Shown: positions 5,423-10,816 of the stretch, piece by piece
Position numbering within the stretch: position 1 is the first letter of the stretch
How the letters are laid out: each line of letters opens with the position of its first letter
DNA from: JACPGQ01 sp039798685
GTDB taxonomy: Bacteria > Patescibacteriota > Microgenomatia > Levybacterales > UBA12049
Length of the DNA: 10,816 nt
NCBI GenBank assembly: GCA_039798685.1
Contig: JBDKFM010000046.1
Location: 1 to 10,816 of the forward strand
Reading direction: 5' to 3'
Notes under the pieces: model-generated
Seen by the model: only the letters and a program-made list of their open reading frames with translations
What the model was told of the DNA's origin: nothing
Databases searched by the model: none
Translations under genes and position numbers: made by a program

Positions 5423-5851
5423 ATGACATTTGAATATTCTGCAGGAGGAGTCGTAATAAAACGGGACAAAGGAACAGTTGAGGTGTTACTTTGCCAGCAT
5501 TCTCAGCATCACGGCTGGGTCTTTCCCAAAGGAATAATTGGCGACACAAAAGAAAACGAGGGGAAAGAAGACACCGCAATCCGCGAAGTGAAAGAAGAGT
5601 GCGGCGTAGACGGCATAATCATAAAACCTCTCACACCGGTCACCTATTGGTATAAATGGGAAGGAGAGAAAAGAAAAAAAACAGTGTATTATTTTCTGAT
5701 GGACTATGTCGGTGGGGACATCACAAAACATGATGATGAGATGGAAAATGTGGAATGGCTTGATCAAGAAGACGTTTCGATGCGTCTCACCTACCCATCA
5801 GACAAAAAAGTCTGGGAGGAAGCAAGAGAAATACTGGCAGATAGCAAGTAA
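5423..5851 (+). CDS. Nudix hydrolase, diadenosine-polyphosphatase-like
   Basis: Nudix enzymes hydrolyse nucleoside diphosphates linked to another moiety. The 142-residue product has a complete Nudix box at about residues 40-62, G-x5-E-x7-REVKEECGV, with all metal-binding glutamates kept. The SAGGVVI start, the GWVFPKG sequence before the box, and the later WYKWEGEKRKKTVYYFLMDYVGG strand resemble Ap4A-hydrolase and MutT-type members, so diadenosine polyphosphates or damaged nucleotides are likely substrates; the exact one cannot be read from sequence. I chose ATG 5423 because the protein then starts MTFEYSAGG, close to the family start, and because this start is the part that is duplicated upstream. 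ATG 5408 would add MYQNN. A TACAAT box lies at 5404-5409. tRNA-Ser(GGA) begins 3 nt after the stop and probably shares the transcript. Confidence 0.92.
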   Translation: MTFEYSAGGVVIKRDKGTVEVLLCQHSQHHGWVFPKGIIGDTKENEGKEDTAIREVKEECGVDGIIIKPLTPVTYWYKWEGEKRKKTVYYFLMDYVGGDITKHDDEMENVEWLDQEDVSMRLTYPSDKKVWEEAREILADSK

Positions 5852-5854
5852 CAT

Positions 5855-5941
5855 GGAGGGATCGCATAGTGGCCTAGTGCGTTCGCTTGGAAAGCGGATA
5901 TCGCCGTAAGGTGATCGGGGGTTCGACTCCCCCTCCCTCCG
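5855..5941 (+). tRNA. tRNA-Ser(GGA)
   Basis: Reads UCC/UCU. Acceptor GGAGGGA/TCCCTCC, anticodon arm TTCGC-TTGGAAA-GCGGA with anticodon GGA, long variable arm (TATCGCCGTAAGGTGAT), T arm CGGGGG-type with TTCGACT loop, discriminator G. It is the only tRNA here followed by genomic CCA (5942-5944), possibly by chance. The convergent gene on the other strand ends 7 nt further on. Confidence 0.95.
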
Positions 5942-5948
5942 CCACTAA

Positions 5949-6563
5949 TTACGACGCTGCCTTATGAGGGGACTTCTCAAGAGGAAATGTTCTGGAGAGC
6001 CAGTCACCAGATTTCTCCATAAACGTCGGCTTTATATACTCCCTATACGGTAGATATGGCAGAAGCACAGCTTTTACGTGTTCTTTTGACATATCTCCAA
6101 GAATCACAGTTAACTCCCCCGGCACCATCGTCTTTGTCCGAATGACAAGTGATTCAACCCCATCAAACTGCTTGAAGTAAAAATCATACAGCTCCTGCCA
6201 GAGAAAAAAATAATCTTCAACCATGACTCCTTCAGTGCTTACTTTATATCGGAAATCATGTGGTGCGACAGTTTTTAACGCATAATTCACAAATACAAGC
6301 GCCAAAACGACAAGCATCAAAAAATATTGTGCAAAAAGAAAAAGGATCACCTCAACTGCGAGCATGATCAGAAGAATGTTTATAAAATACTCCTTATTCC
6401 GTTTTCGAAATGGTCTTCCCGGTGCATGCCAGGAAAGAAGCGTCTGCACGTCATCCGGACGAGTATGCGTCTCCGTATGCGCCGGCAACTCTTTCTCCGG
6501 TCTCGGGAGATCAAGCGGCTCTCTAGGAAGAAACTGCTCGTCTTTTTTGGCAGGTGTGTCCAT
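5949..6563 (-). CDS. Membrane protein of unknown function, two adjacent helices and a possible PH-like domain
   Basis: I do not recognise a named family. The 204-residue product has a proline- and charge-rich cytoplasmic N-terminus (about 1-55) ending in a basic patch (RPFRKRNKEYF). Two closely spaced membrane helices follow at about 59-77 and 80-97, then a mixed alpha/beta C-terminal domain with strands such as RYKVSTEGVMVEDYFFLWQ, SLVIRTK and GELTVILG, then HVKAVLLPYLPY. Two helices followed by 'y.vt.eGv...d...lW.el..f' resemble bacterial membrane proteins with PH-like domains, but this is only a pattern impression. The ATG at 6563 has no Shine-Dalgarno site; a promoter fits just upstream so that the mRNA would be leaderless. 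The gene converges on tRNA-Ser(GGA). Confidence 0.85.
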   Translation of the reverse strand: MDTPAKKDEQFLPREPLDLPRPEKELPAHTETHTRPDDVQTLLSWHAPGRPFRKRNKEYFINILLIMLAVEVILFLFAQYFLMLVVLALVFVNYALKTVAPHDFRYKVSTEGVMVEDYFFLWQELYDFYFKQFDGVESLVIRTKTMVPGELTVILGDMSKEHVKAVLLPYLPYREYIKPTFMEKSGDWLSRTFPLEKSPHKAAS

Positions 6564-6569
6564 ACACTA

Positions 6570-6599
6570 ACTCTACTCTTTTTGGGTTTGAGTCGTCAA
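6570..6599 (-). promoter_or_regulatory. Promoter of the two-helix membrane protein gene
   Basis: On the minus strand TTGACG (6599-6594), an 18-nt spacer and TAGAGT (6575-6570) lie so that 6 nt separate the -10 box from the ATG. The same 6-nt distance is seen at the metal transporter operon. It is back to back with the plus-strand promoter at 6588-6615, sharing bases. Confidence 0.5.
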
Positions 6600-6615
6600 G
6601 GAAATTTGATACAAT
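6588..6615 (+). promoter_or_regulatory. Promoter of the structured RNA / tRNA-Ser(TGA) transcript
   Basis: TTGAGT (6588-6593), a 16-nt spacer and TACAAT (6610-6615) predict a start at about 6622, immediately before the structured segment at 6624. It overlaps the divergent minus-strand promoter. Confidence 0.5.
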
Positions 6616-6623
6616 AGCCTACA

Positions 6624-6710
6624 CTCGGAGAAGTCGCATATCGAAACGAAGAGGAGACCCCGACCGGCAGTCGGGGGAGGCCTGATACTATCGGTATGAG
6701 AACTCTCGAG
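6624..6710 (+). ncRNA. Unclassified rod-shaped structured RNA segment with tRNA-Ser-like 5' end
   Basis: Successive nested helices can be drawn by eye: CTCG/CGAG and GAG/CTC (6624-6630 with 6703-6710, one bulged T), CATATCGA/TCGGTATG (6637-6644 with 6691-6698, 8 bp with one G-U), AGG/CCT, and an apical CCCCGAC/GTCGGGG stem (6658-6664 with 6670-6676) with loop CGGCA. Its first bases, GGAGAAGTCGCATA (6627-6640), match 13 of 14 bases of the start of tRNA-Ser(TGA) at 6719, but no serine tRNA 3' half follows. A promoter lies just upstream and the tRNA begins 8 nt downstream. It may be a separate small RNA, a structured leader, or a remodelled tRNA copy. It lacks the GGAA-loop core of SRP RNA. Confidence 0.35.
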
Positions 6711-6718
6711 CATAAAAA

Positions 6719-6805
6719 GGAGAGGTCGCATAGTGGTCTAGTGCGGATGTCTTGAAAACATCTGTGGGCGCAAGCCTACCGCGAGTTCGAATCTCGCCCT
6801 CTCCG
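6719..6805 (+). tRNA. tRNA-Ser(TGA)
   Basis: Reads UCA and related UCN codons. Acceptor GGAGAGG/CCTCTCC, anticodon arm GATGT-CTTGAAA-ACATC with anticodon TGA, long variable arm (TGTGGGCGCAAGCCTAC), T arm GCGAG-TTCGAAT-CTCGC and discriminator G. CCA is not encoded. A long hairpin begins at the next base. Confidence 0.95.
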
Positions 6806-6841
6806 CAACGTATAAAATTTCTTCAAGAAATTTTAACGTTG
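6806..6841. repeat. Long hairpin directly after tRNA-Ser(TGA)
   Basis: CAACGT (6806-6811) pairs with ACGTTG (6836-6841), and after one bulged A the AT-rich inner arms TAAAATTTCT/AGAAATTTTA also pair, leaving a 3-nt loop: 16 base pairs in all. No T run follows the stem (CTGGGACG does), though AT-rich arms could still release RNA polymerase or mark the tRNA 3' processing site. Confidence 0.75.
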
Positions 6842-6843
6842 CT

Positions 6844-6877
6844 GGGACGTTTTATTTCTAAGAAATCATTACGTCCC
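6844..6877. repeat. Second hairpin, GGGACGT...ACGTCCC
   Basis: GGGACGT (6844-6850) and ACGTCCC (6871-6877) pair perfectly, with an inner ATTTC/GAAAT stem. It begins 2 nt after the previous hairpin and has the same design: ACGT in the outer arms and an AT-rich core containing TTTCT..AGAAA. Confidence 0.7.
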
Positions 6878-6894
6878 GCTTCTCTATATACTAC

Positions 6895-7140
6895 GTGTAC
6901 GTATTACAAAGTCAAAAAGATCTCAGTTTTTACATTGGCTATACCTCTGATCTACGAAAAAGACTCAAGGCTCATAACAACGGATATTCATTGTCAACGA
7001 AACATAAAACCCCATACGAGCTTATATTTTATGAAGCATTCCTTAATAAGACCGATACAACAAATAGAGAAATATACTTAAAGAGTGGATGGGGTTTTAG
7101 GACTATTCATAAAATGTTAAACCACTATCTTAAACAATAA
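6895..7140 (+). CDS. GIY-YIG nuclease domain protein
   Basis: Small single-domain GIY-YIG proteins cut DNA in other contexts; the role of these stand-alone ones is not known. The 81-residue product matches the family over its whole length: YVLQSQKDLSFYIGYTSDLRKRLKAHN holds the two tyrosine/glycine motif strands (YVL...YIG) and the catalytic Arg in DLRKRL, followed by GYSLSTKHKTPYELIFYEAF and a NREIYLKSGWG segment with the conserved Glu. GTG 6895 is the only ordinary start. The reading frame, however, continues upstream as ATA TAC TAC GTG TAC, exactly where relatives have M-Y-Y-V-Y-V-L, so ATA at 6886 may be the original start (mutated ATG or a rare start codon). Codons mostly end in A or T, unlike its C-rich neighbours, and ACGT hairpins lie on both sides, which hints at a mobile origin. 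Confidence 0.85.
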   Translation: MYVLQSQKDLSFYIGYTSDLRKRLKAHNNGYSLSTKHKTPYELIFYEAFLNKTDTTNREIYLKSGWGFRTIHKMLNHYLKQ

Positions 7141-7172
7141 GCAAAAACTATACCTCAGAGATCCTTTCTCGC

Positions 7173-7202
7173 GAACGTAATCCCGCTTTTCGGACAACGT
7201 TC
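7173..7202. repeat. Third ACGT hairpin, downstream of the GIY-YIG gene
   Basis: GAACGT (7173-7178) and ACGTTC (7197-7202) enclose an inner CCG-CTTTT-CGG hairpin. Its outer arms match those of the hairpin at 6806-6841 except for the outermost base. The rest of 7141-7245 holds no gene that I can support; TTTATA-like bases lie a few nt before the ATG at 7246. Confidence 0.5.
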
Positions 7203-7245
7203 TAAACTTGACTTCTCCGCAAAAACGTAGCACACTTTATATCGT

Positions 7246-8997
7246 ATGCCTCCTGTCCGGCTAAATTTTTTTGTTGGAAATCTCAGATCATTTTTCCTGA
7301 TCGCTTTCACGCTCTGCGTCGCAGTCTTCGGGTTTGTTTTACCCGGGCACGCTCTCGCGCAAAACACAACACAACAAGTACAAACACGATCCGATCCATT
7401 CGCGCAAGTTGATGCAGATGTCCCGCGTAACCATCACTCCTTCGCCCAGGTCGCACTCATCGATATTTCATCAGCCATTCTTTGCCAACTCATCGGAATC
7501 GATATCGTAAGCCCGGGAACCCCATGCCTTGGGATAAATGAACAGACCAAGAAAATAGGCTATGTTCAGCCTGAGACCTCGGGCGTACCTCAGCTCGGAG
7601 GAGTCATCGGTATGTCGTCTAGTCTTATCGGTGGACTCTATACGCCACCGATCTCAACGGGAGTCTATGTACAGTATCTGGCTGACAACTTCGGCATCGT
7701 CAAGCCGGCTCATGCCCAAAACGGTGCAGGATTTGACGGAATCCAGGGAACAGTGCTTGACCTCTATACACTTACCAGAAATATCGTCTACCTTCTTCTC
7801 GTCGTACTCTTCATTATCATCGGAATTGCGATTATGATTAGAGTCAAAATTGATCCCCGTACCGTCATGTCAGTACAAAATCAGATCCCCAAACTCGTCA
7901 TGGGCATCATCATGATTACATTCTCTTTTGCGTTCGCGGGACTCCTCATAGATGTGATGTGGACTGTCACCTACTTTAGTATCAATGCGATGACCAGGCC
8001 AATTGCGCCATGTACCAAAGCTCGCTTCGACATAGATATTCCACCCGGCTCAATAGATCTTCGCCAAGATATAACAAATCCTCCGCTCGGTGCAGTCGCC
8101 ACGCGGGATATTCTCAACAACCCTGTCGCATTTGTGACGGATATCTTCGGAGATGATACAGGCTGCTTCGGATCAGTTGACGGGATCTCAGGTCTGGCAA
8201 TTGATGTGGGTAAAACTCTTGGAGACGTCCTGTCCCGCACGTTACTGGGAATTTTCGGACTCAACGAGGAGCTGAAGGGATGCAGTATCACGTCGTTTTT
8301 ACCATTTACTGACGGGACAGGAGCGGAATGTCTGAAAAATGGTCTTTTCGGAATCTTGAAATATCTCATTGGCATAATCGGCTCGCTTGTAATCGGTCTT
8401 GCGATACTCATCAATCTCATCAGGATCTGGTTTACACTGCTCAAGGCCTATATCTCAATTATCCTCGGTATCATCCTCTCACCATTCTGGATCATCCTCG
8501 GATTACTCCCCGGTGGAGGACTCGGTTTCTCGCAATGGACACGACATATGGTAGCGCATCTAGCACTCTTCCCCGCAACAGCGCTCATGCTCATACTTGC
8601 AGCAATTTTTGCACAAAATAGTTCTATCAGTGAACCTTCAGGAAATGTTTTTCTTCCACCACTCATCGGCAATCCGAATATTGCTGATGGGATGGGATCT
8701 ATCCTTGCCTTCGCCTTCATCATGCTGACACCCGATATGATGAAGATCATACGCGATGCGCTCAAGACTCCGCAGGGTAAATACACGGGCAACATTACAG
8801 GACGGGCAAAGTTAAATCCTGCACAGGCAGTCGGTAGCGCTGGAGGCATGGCTTATAACTGGCAAATGGCAAGACAATTACCGCTTCTCTCTAAACTTCC
8901 CGGACTCGGAGGTAGTGGCAAGGGGGATGGAATTGACCTTCACGCAGCTGGAATAGCAGCGCAACAAGGAGCACACGGAACAGCTGCGCCACACTAA
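7246..8997 (+). CDS. VirB6/TrbL-like multi-pass membrane protein (type IV secretion/pilus-related)
   Basis: The 583-residue product starts with a signal peptide: basic start, hydrophobic core (FFLIAFTLCVAVFGFVL) and cleavage site HALA-Q after about residue 38. An extracytoplasmic region of about 135 residues follows. Membrane segments lie at about 180-200 (NIVYLLLVVLFIIIGIAIMI), 218-243, 367-394, 396-422, 436-455 and 482-502, with a roughly 120-residue soluble domain between the second and third that contains four cysteines. The C-terminal tail is rich in Gly/Ala/His. A signal peptide, then many helices with a large loop and a hydrophilic tail, resembles VirB6/TrbL inner-membrane channel proteins, known in many CPR genomes; this is a topology-based call without a diagnostic motif. 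No other secretion genes are in the window. It converges on the next gene with only 2 nt between stops and no terminator. Confidence 0.85.
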   Translation: MPPVRLNFFVGNLRSFFLIAFTLCVAVFGFVLPGHALAQNTTQQVQTRSDPFAQVDADVPRNHHSFAQVALIDISSAILCQLIGIDIVSPGTPCLGINEQTKKIGYVQPETSGVPQLGGVIGMSSSLIGGLYTPPISTGVYVQYLADNFGIVKPAHAQNGAGFDGIQGTVLDLYTLTRNIVYLLLVVLFIIIGIAIMIRVKIDPRTVMSVQNQIPKLVMGIIMITFSFAFAGLLIDVMWTVTYFSINAMTRPIAPCTKARFDIDIPPGSIDLRQDITNPPLGAVATRDILNNPVAFVTDIFGDDTGCFGSVDGISGLAIDVGKTLGDVLSRTLLGIFGLNEELKGCSITSFLPFTDGTGAECLKNGLFGILKYLIGIIGSLVIGLAILINLIRIWFTLLKAYISIILGIILSPFWIILGLLPGGGLGFSQWTRHMVAHLALFPATALMLILAAIFAQNSSISEPSGNVFLPPLIGNPNIADGMGSILAFAFIMLTPDMMKIIRDALKTPQGKYTGNITGRAKLNPAQAVGSAGGMAYNWQMARQLPLLSKLPGLGGSGKGDGIDLHAAGIAAQQGAHGTAAPH

Positions 8998-8999
8998 AA

Positions 9000-10816
9000 T
9001 TAAACCTCCTCTGCTCCTTCTTTAATAAGATATAGTACAACAGCCATAGCGATAAAAGGTCCAAAAAATGAAGTCATATGAGCAACAACATCTTTTGGTC
9101 TTGAAGTCGATACATCCTTAAGATATTTTCCTTGTTCTGGAGTAATATACCCATGCTCAAGAAGTAATCTTTGAATCATATAATGCCTTTCATATGCTTT
9201 CCATACAGGTGCCTGTTTTCCATAAAATCGTTGAGCAAACGACCCTGTAAAATACTGATCAAGACCCATTGCTGACTCTACACCTGGTAGTCCTTTAAAT
9301 TTATCCTTAACATCTTTTACCTTTTTATCCCATTTATCAACAGCTTCATTTGCGCCAAATATTCTCATTGTCTTCAATACTCCTTTTGGTAAAAATGTAA
9401 TTATTTTATTAGGAATTGTGTACGGCGCTTTATAAAGTGCAGGAATGAGTCCAGGATAATTATCCACAATCATTCCTAATATTGGAGTGTTGGAAAGACC
9501 GGTTGATCCATAAAATTTCAAGATGCCTTCAGTGAGATATGTCACTGTTTCCTTCGCCATCGAAGCATCGTAGCTCTGAATTTTTCCATATATCTCAGTA
9601 AGATGCTTGAATGCCTGATCGGGTGTACGTATATATTTTAAATCTTGTAAAAGCCCTATAATTAACCCGTTTGCTTCTCCAACGTCCTTATTCTCCCTTG
9701 CACGCCTAATAAATGCTCCTGTCGGCCCCGTCGCTGACATATCAAATTCATCAACAGGAGCATCTCCGCTCCAGAGCGTGTAGCCATGATTATATTCTCT
9801 GTTATAAATAAATTCCTGATACTGTCCTTCGAGTTCTGATCTAAATTTTTTCCCATGGTGGCCTCCATGAGCATCACCATGCGCATCATGATGCGCTGAT
9901 GGATCTTCCCAGTGACCCGTCGCATCTTTATTTTTCTTAAAATCATTGAGCACTAAATCCCGGAACTTGAAAGTCGCATCCATCAACTCAGGATGCGGTA
10001 ATCCCTCACCAGATACTTGTAATCGCTCCATTACTACTTCGAGTGTAATCTCCTTACCAATCACATCTGCCAGTTCCGGAATTAACTTACCACTTGCATC
10101 ATGTTTGTTTTCAACCCCGTCAAATGTATATCCCTCGCGAAGCAACACATCTCTCATCTGATACATCTTGCTCTCAAGAAAAAGTAAATTATTCTGCACT
10201 TGCAATAACACCTTTGCAGATGTCATTTTTGGATCATTATGATCCACTGGAGCGCTTCTATACCAGGCATCCACTTCTCCTTTTAATCTTTTTTGCATTT
10301 TATACGACTTCAAAAACATTCTCCCAGGTTGAAGTCTTGCAATTGAAAAAAGAACCTTTTTTGACTCCATCACCTCGCCACTCCCAGAATCTTGATTTGG
10401 TCTTCTATTCCTCTCAAGACGAAGTCCAGTACCGATCCAATTAGAGTACTCATTTTGATAACGCGCTTTCTGATCGTTGTTCAATGAATTAAACACTCTC
10501 TGAACCTGATTAGATACCTGAATCCTATCATCTGGATCAACAATTTCGCCTGACATAACCCTCATGAGTTTTTGTCCACGATCCAGAAACCACCCAGCTC
10601 CAGAGATTTTCGCTGGATCCTGGCCCACTCTCCATGAGAGAAATCCAAACGCATCACCACAAAATCCTGGATTCTGACGCCTAAGCTGTAATTTCTCACC
10701 ATGTTCACCATCAAGTATTGCACGAATGTTCTCAGAACCTACTTTCTCATCTGTTGCTAAATGCTCGAGATGTTCCATTTGCTTTGTGAACCATGGCTTA
10801 CGTATTCCTAGAACCT
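9000..10816 (-). CDS. Large protein of unknown function, C-terminal part (5' partial)
   Basis: The frame is open to the right edge (VLGIRKPWFTKQ precedes the first Met at 10778), so the start lies outside and about 605 residues are visible. I do not recognise a family. It is mostly hydrophilic and helical, with a His-rich stretch HHDAHGDAHGGHHGKK (near nt 9850-9900) that could bind metal or be a flexible linker. Toward the C-terminus there are mildly hydrophobic pieces (TPILGMIVDNYPGLIPALY, IITFLPKGVLKTM) and one clear membrane helix near the end (FFGPFIAMAVVLYLI), so it may be tail-anchored. Its codons mostly end in A or T, in contrast to the C-ending codons of the convergent VirB6-like gene. 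A role with that neighbour is possible but unproven; the opposite orientation argues against one operon. Confidence 0.85.
   Translation of the reverse strand, partial: VLGIRKPWFTKQMEHLEHLATDEKVGSENIRAILDGEHGEKLQLRRQNPGFCGDAFGFLSWRVGQDPAKISGAGWFLDRGQKLMRVMSGEIVDPDDRIQVSNQVQRVFNSLNNDQKARYQNEYSNWIGTGLRLERNRRPNQDSGSGEVMESKKVLFSIARLQPGRMFLKSYKMQKRLKGEVDAWYRSAPVDHNDPKMTSAKVLLQVQNNLLFLESKMYQMRDVLLREGYTFDGVENKHDASGKLIPELADVIGKEITLEVVMERLQVSGEGLPHPELMDATFKFRDLVLNDFKKNKDATGHWEDPSAHHDAHGDAHGGHHGKKFRSELEGQYQEFIYNREYNHGYTLWSGDAPVDEFDMSATGPTGAFIRRARENKDVGEANGLIIGLLQDLKYIRTPDQAFKHLTEIYGKIQSYDASMAKETVTYLTEGILKFYGSTGLSNTPILGMIVDNYPGLIPALYKAPYTIPNKIITFLPKGVLKTMRIFGANEAVDKWDKKVKDVKDKFKGLPGVESAMGLDQYFTGSFAQRFYGKQAPVWKAYERHYMIQRLLLEHGYITPEQGKYLKDVSTSRPKDVVAHMTSFFGPFIAMAVVLYLIKEGAEEV

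Larger units (their letters stand above)
5367..5441 (+). repeat. 21-bp direct repeat copying the start of the Nudix gene
   Basis: The same 21 bases, starting ATATGACATTT and ending ATATTCTG, occur at 5367-5387 and 5421-5441, 54 nt apart. The second copy holds the ATG and first codons (MTFEYS) of the Nudix gene; the first copy lies upstream. Confidence 0.9.

Noticed and set aside
6624..6710. SRP (4.5S) RNA
   Set aside because: It is rod-shaped and of about the right size, but the conserved GGAA-type tetraloop and the asymmetric loop sequence AGCAGCC are absent.
6806..6877. CRISPR-like repeat array
   Set aside because: Only two hairpins of different sequence, with no regular spacers and no cas gene nearby.
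6752..7081. 109-codon plus-strand frame across tRNA-Ser(TGA) and the GIY-YIG gene
   Set aside because: It begins inside the tRNA and runs out of frame through the well-supported GIY-YIG gene.
7971..8444. Minus-strand open frame of 157 codons opposite the VirB6-like gene
   Set aside because: It is the antisense shadow of a clear membrane protein gene; its translation is low-complexity Pro/Ser/Ile without domain features.

Overview
The window looks like a small, compact bacterial genome of the Candidate Phyla Radiation / Patescibacteria type. This is an inference from gene content and style: short intergenic gaps, almost no Shine-Dalgarno motifs, tRNAs mostly without an encoded CCA, many membrane proteins without a family name, a short GIY-YIG protein of the kind common in these genomes, and a VirB6/TrbL-like protein. 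TGA is used as a stop (the metal transporter genes end in TGA), so this is not a lineage that reads TGA as glycine. No sequence search was possible.

Layout from left to right. (1) 2-1660 (+): 3' part of a membrane-anchored protein with a phosphatase-like N-terminal region and an outer repeat domain. (2) 1656-3650 (-): an RNA quality-control and housekeeping block, tRNA-Ser(GCT) -> ComF-family protein -> smpB -> tmRNA (ssrA), closed by a terminator that overlaps the end of the gene in (1). tmRNA and SmpB act together in ribosome rescue. The tmRNA encodes an unusually long tag of 31 residues in which the usual ALAA is followed by MRVA. (3) 3658-4970 (+): a two-gene metal-transport operon, VIT1/CCC1 family followed by GDT1/UPF0016 family, both families linked to Mn/Fe/Ca. 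(4) 4981-5941 (+): promoter, tRNA-Arg(GCG), tRNA-Ser(CGA), tRNA-Arg(CCG), a duplicated gene start with a hairpin, a Nudix hydrolase and tRNA-Ser(GGA). (5) 5949-6563 (-): a two-helix membrane protein. (6) 6588-6805 (+): promoter, a rod-shaped structured RNA segment that begins like a tRNA-Ser, and tRNA-Ser(TGA). (7) 6806-7202: three hairpins with ACGT in their arms around a small GIY-YIG nuclease gene. (8) 7246-8997 (+): secreted/multi-pass VirB6/TrbL-like protein. (9) 9000-10816 (-): the C-terminal part of a large unrecognised protein with one C-terminal membrane helix and a clearly different codon style.

All four usual bacterial serine isoacceptors (GCT, CGA, GGA, TGA) lie within 3.3 kb. No CRISPR array, insertion sequence, rRNA or recognised defence system was seen. 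The most unusual points are the long tmRNA tag, the structured RNA upstream of tRNA-Ser(TGA), the ACGT hairpins around the GIY-YIG gene, the copied Nudix gene start, and promoter -10 boxes placed about 6 nt before start codons, which suggests leaderless mRNAs.
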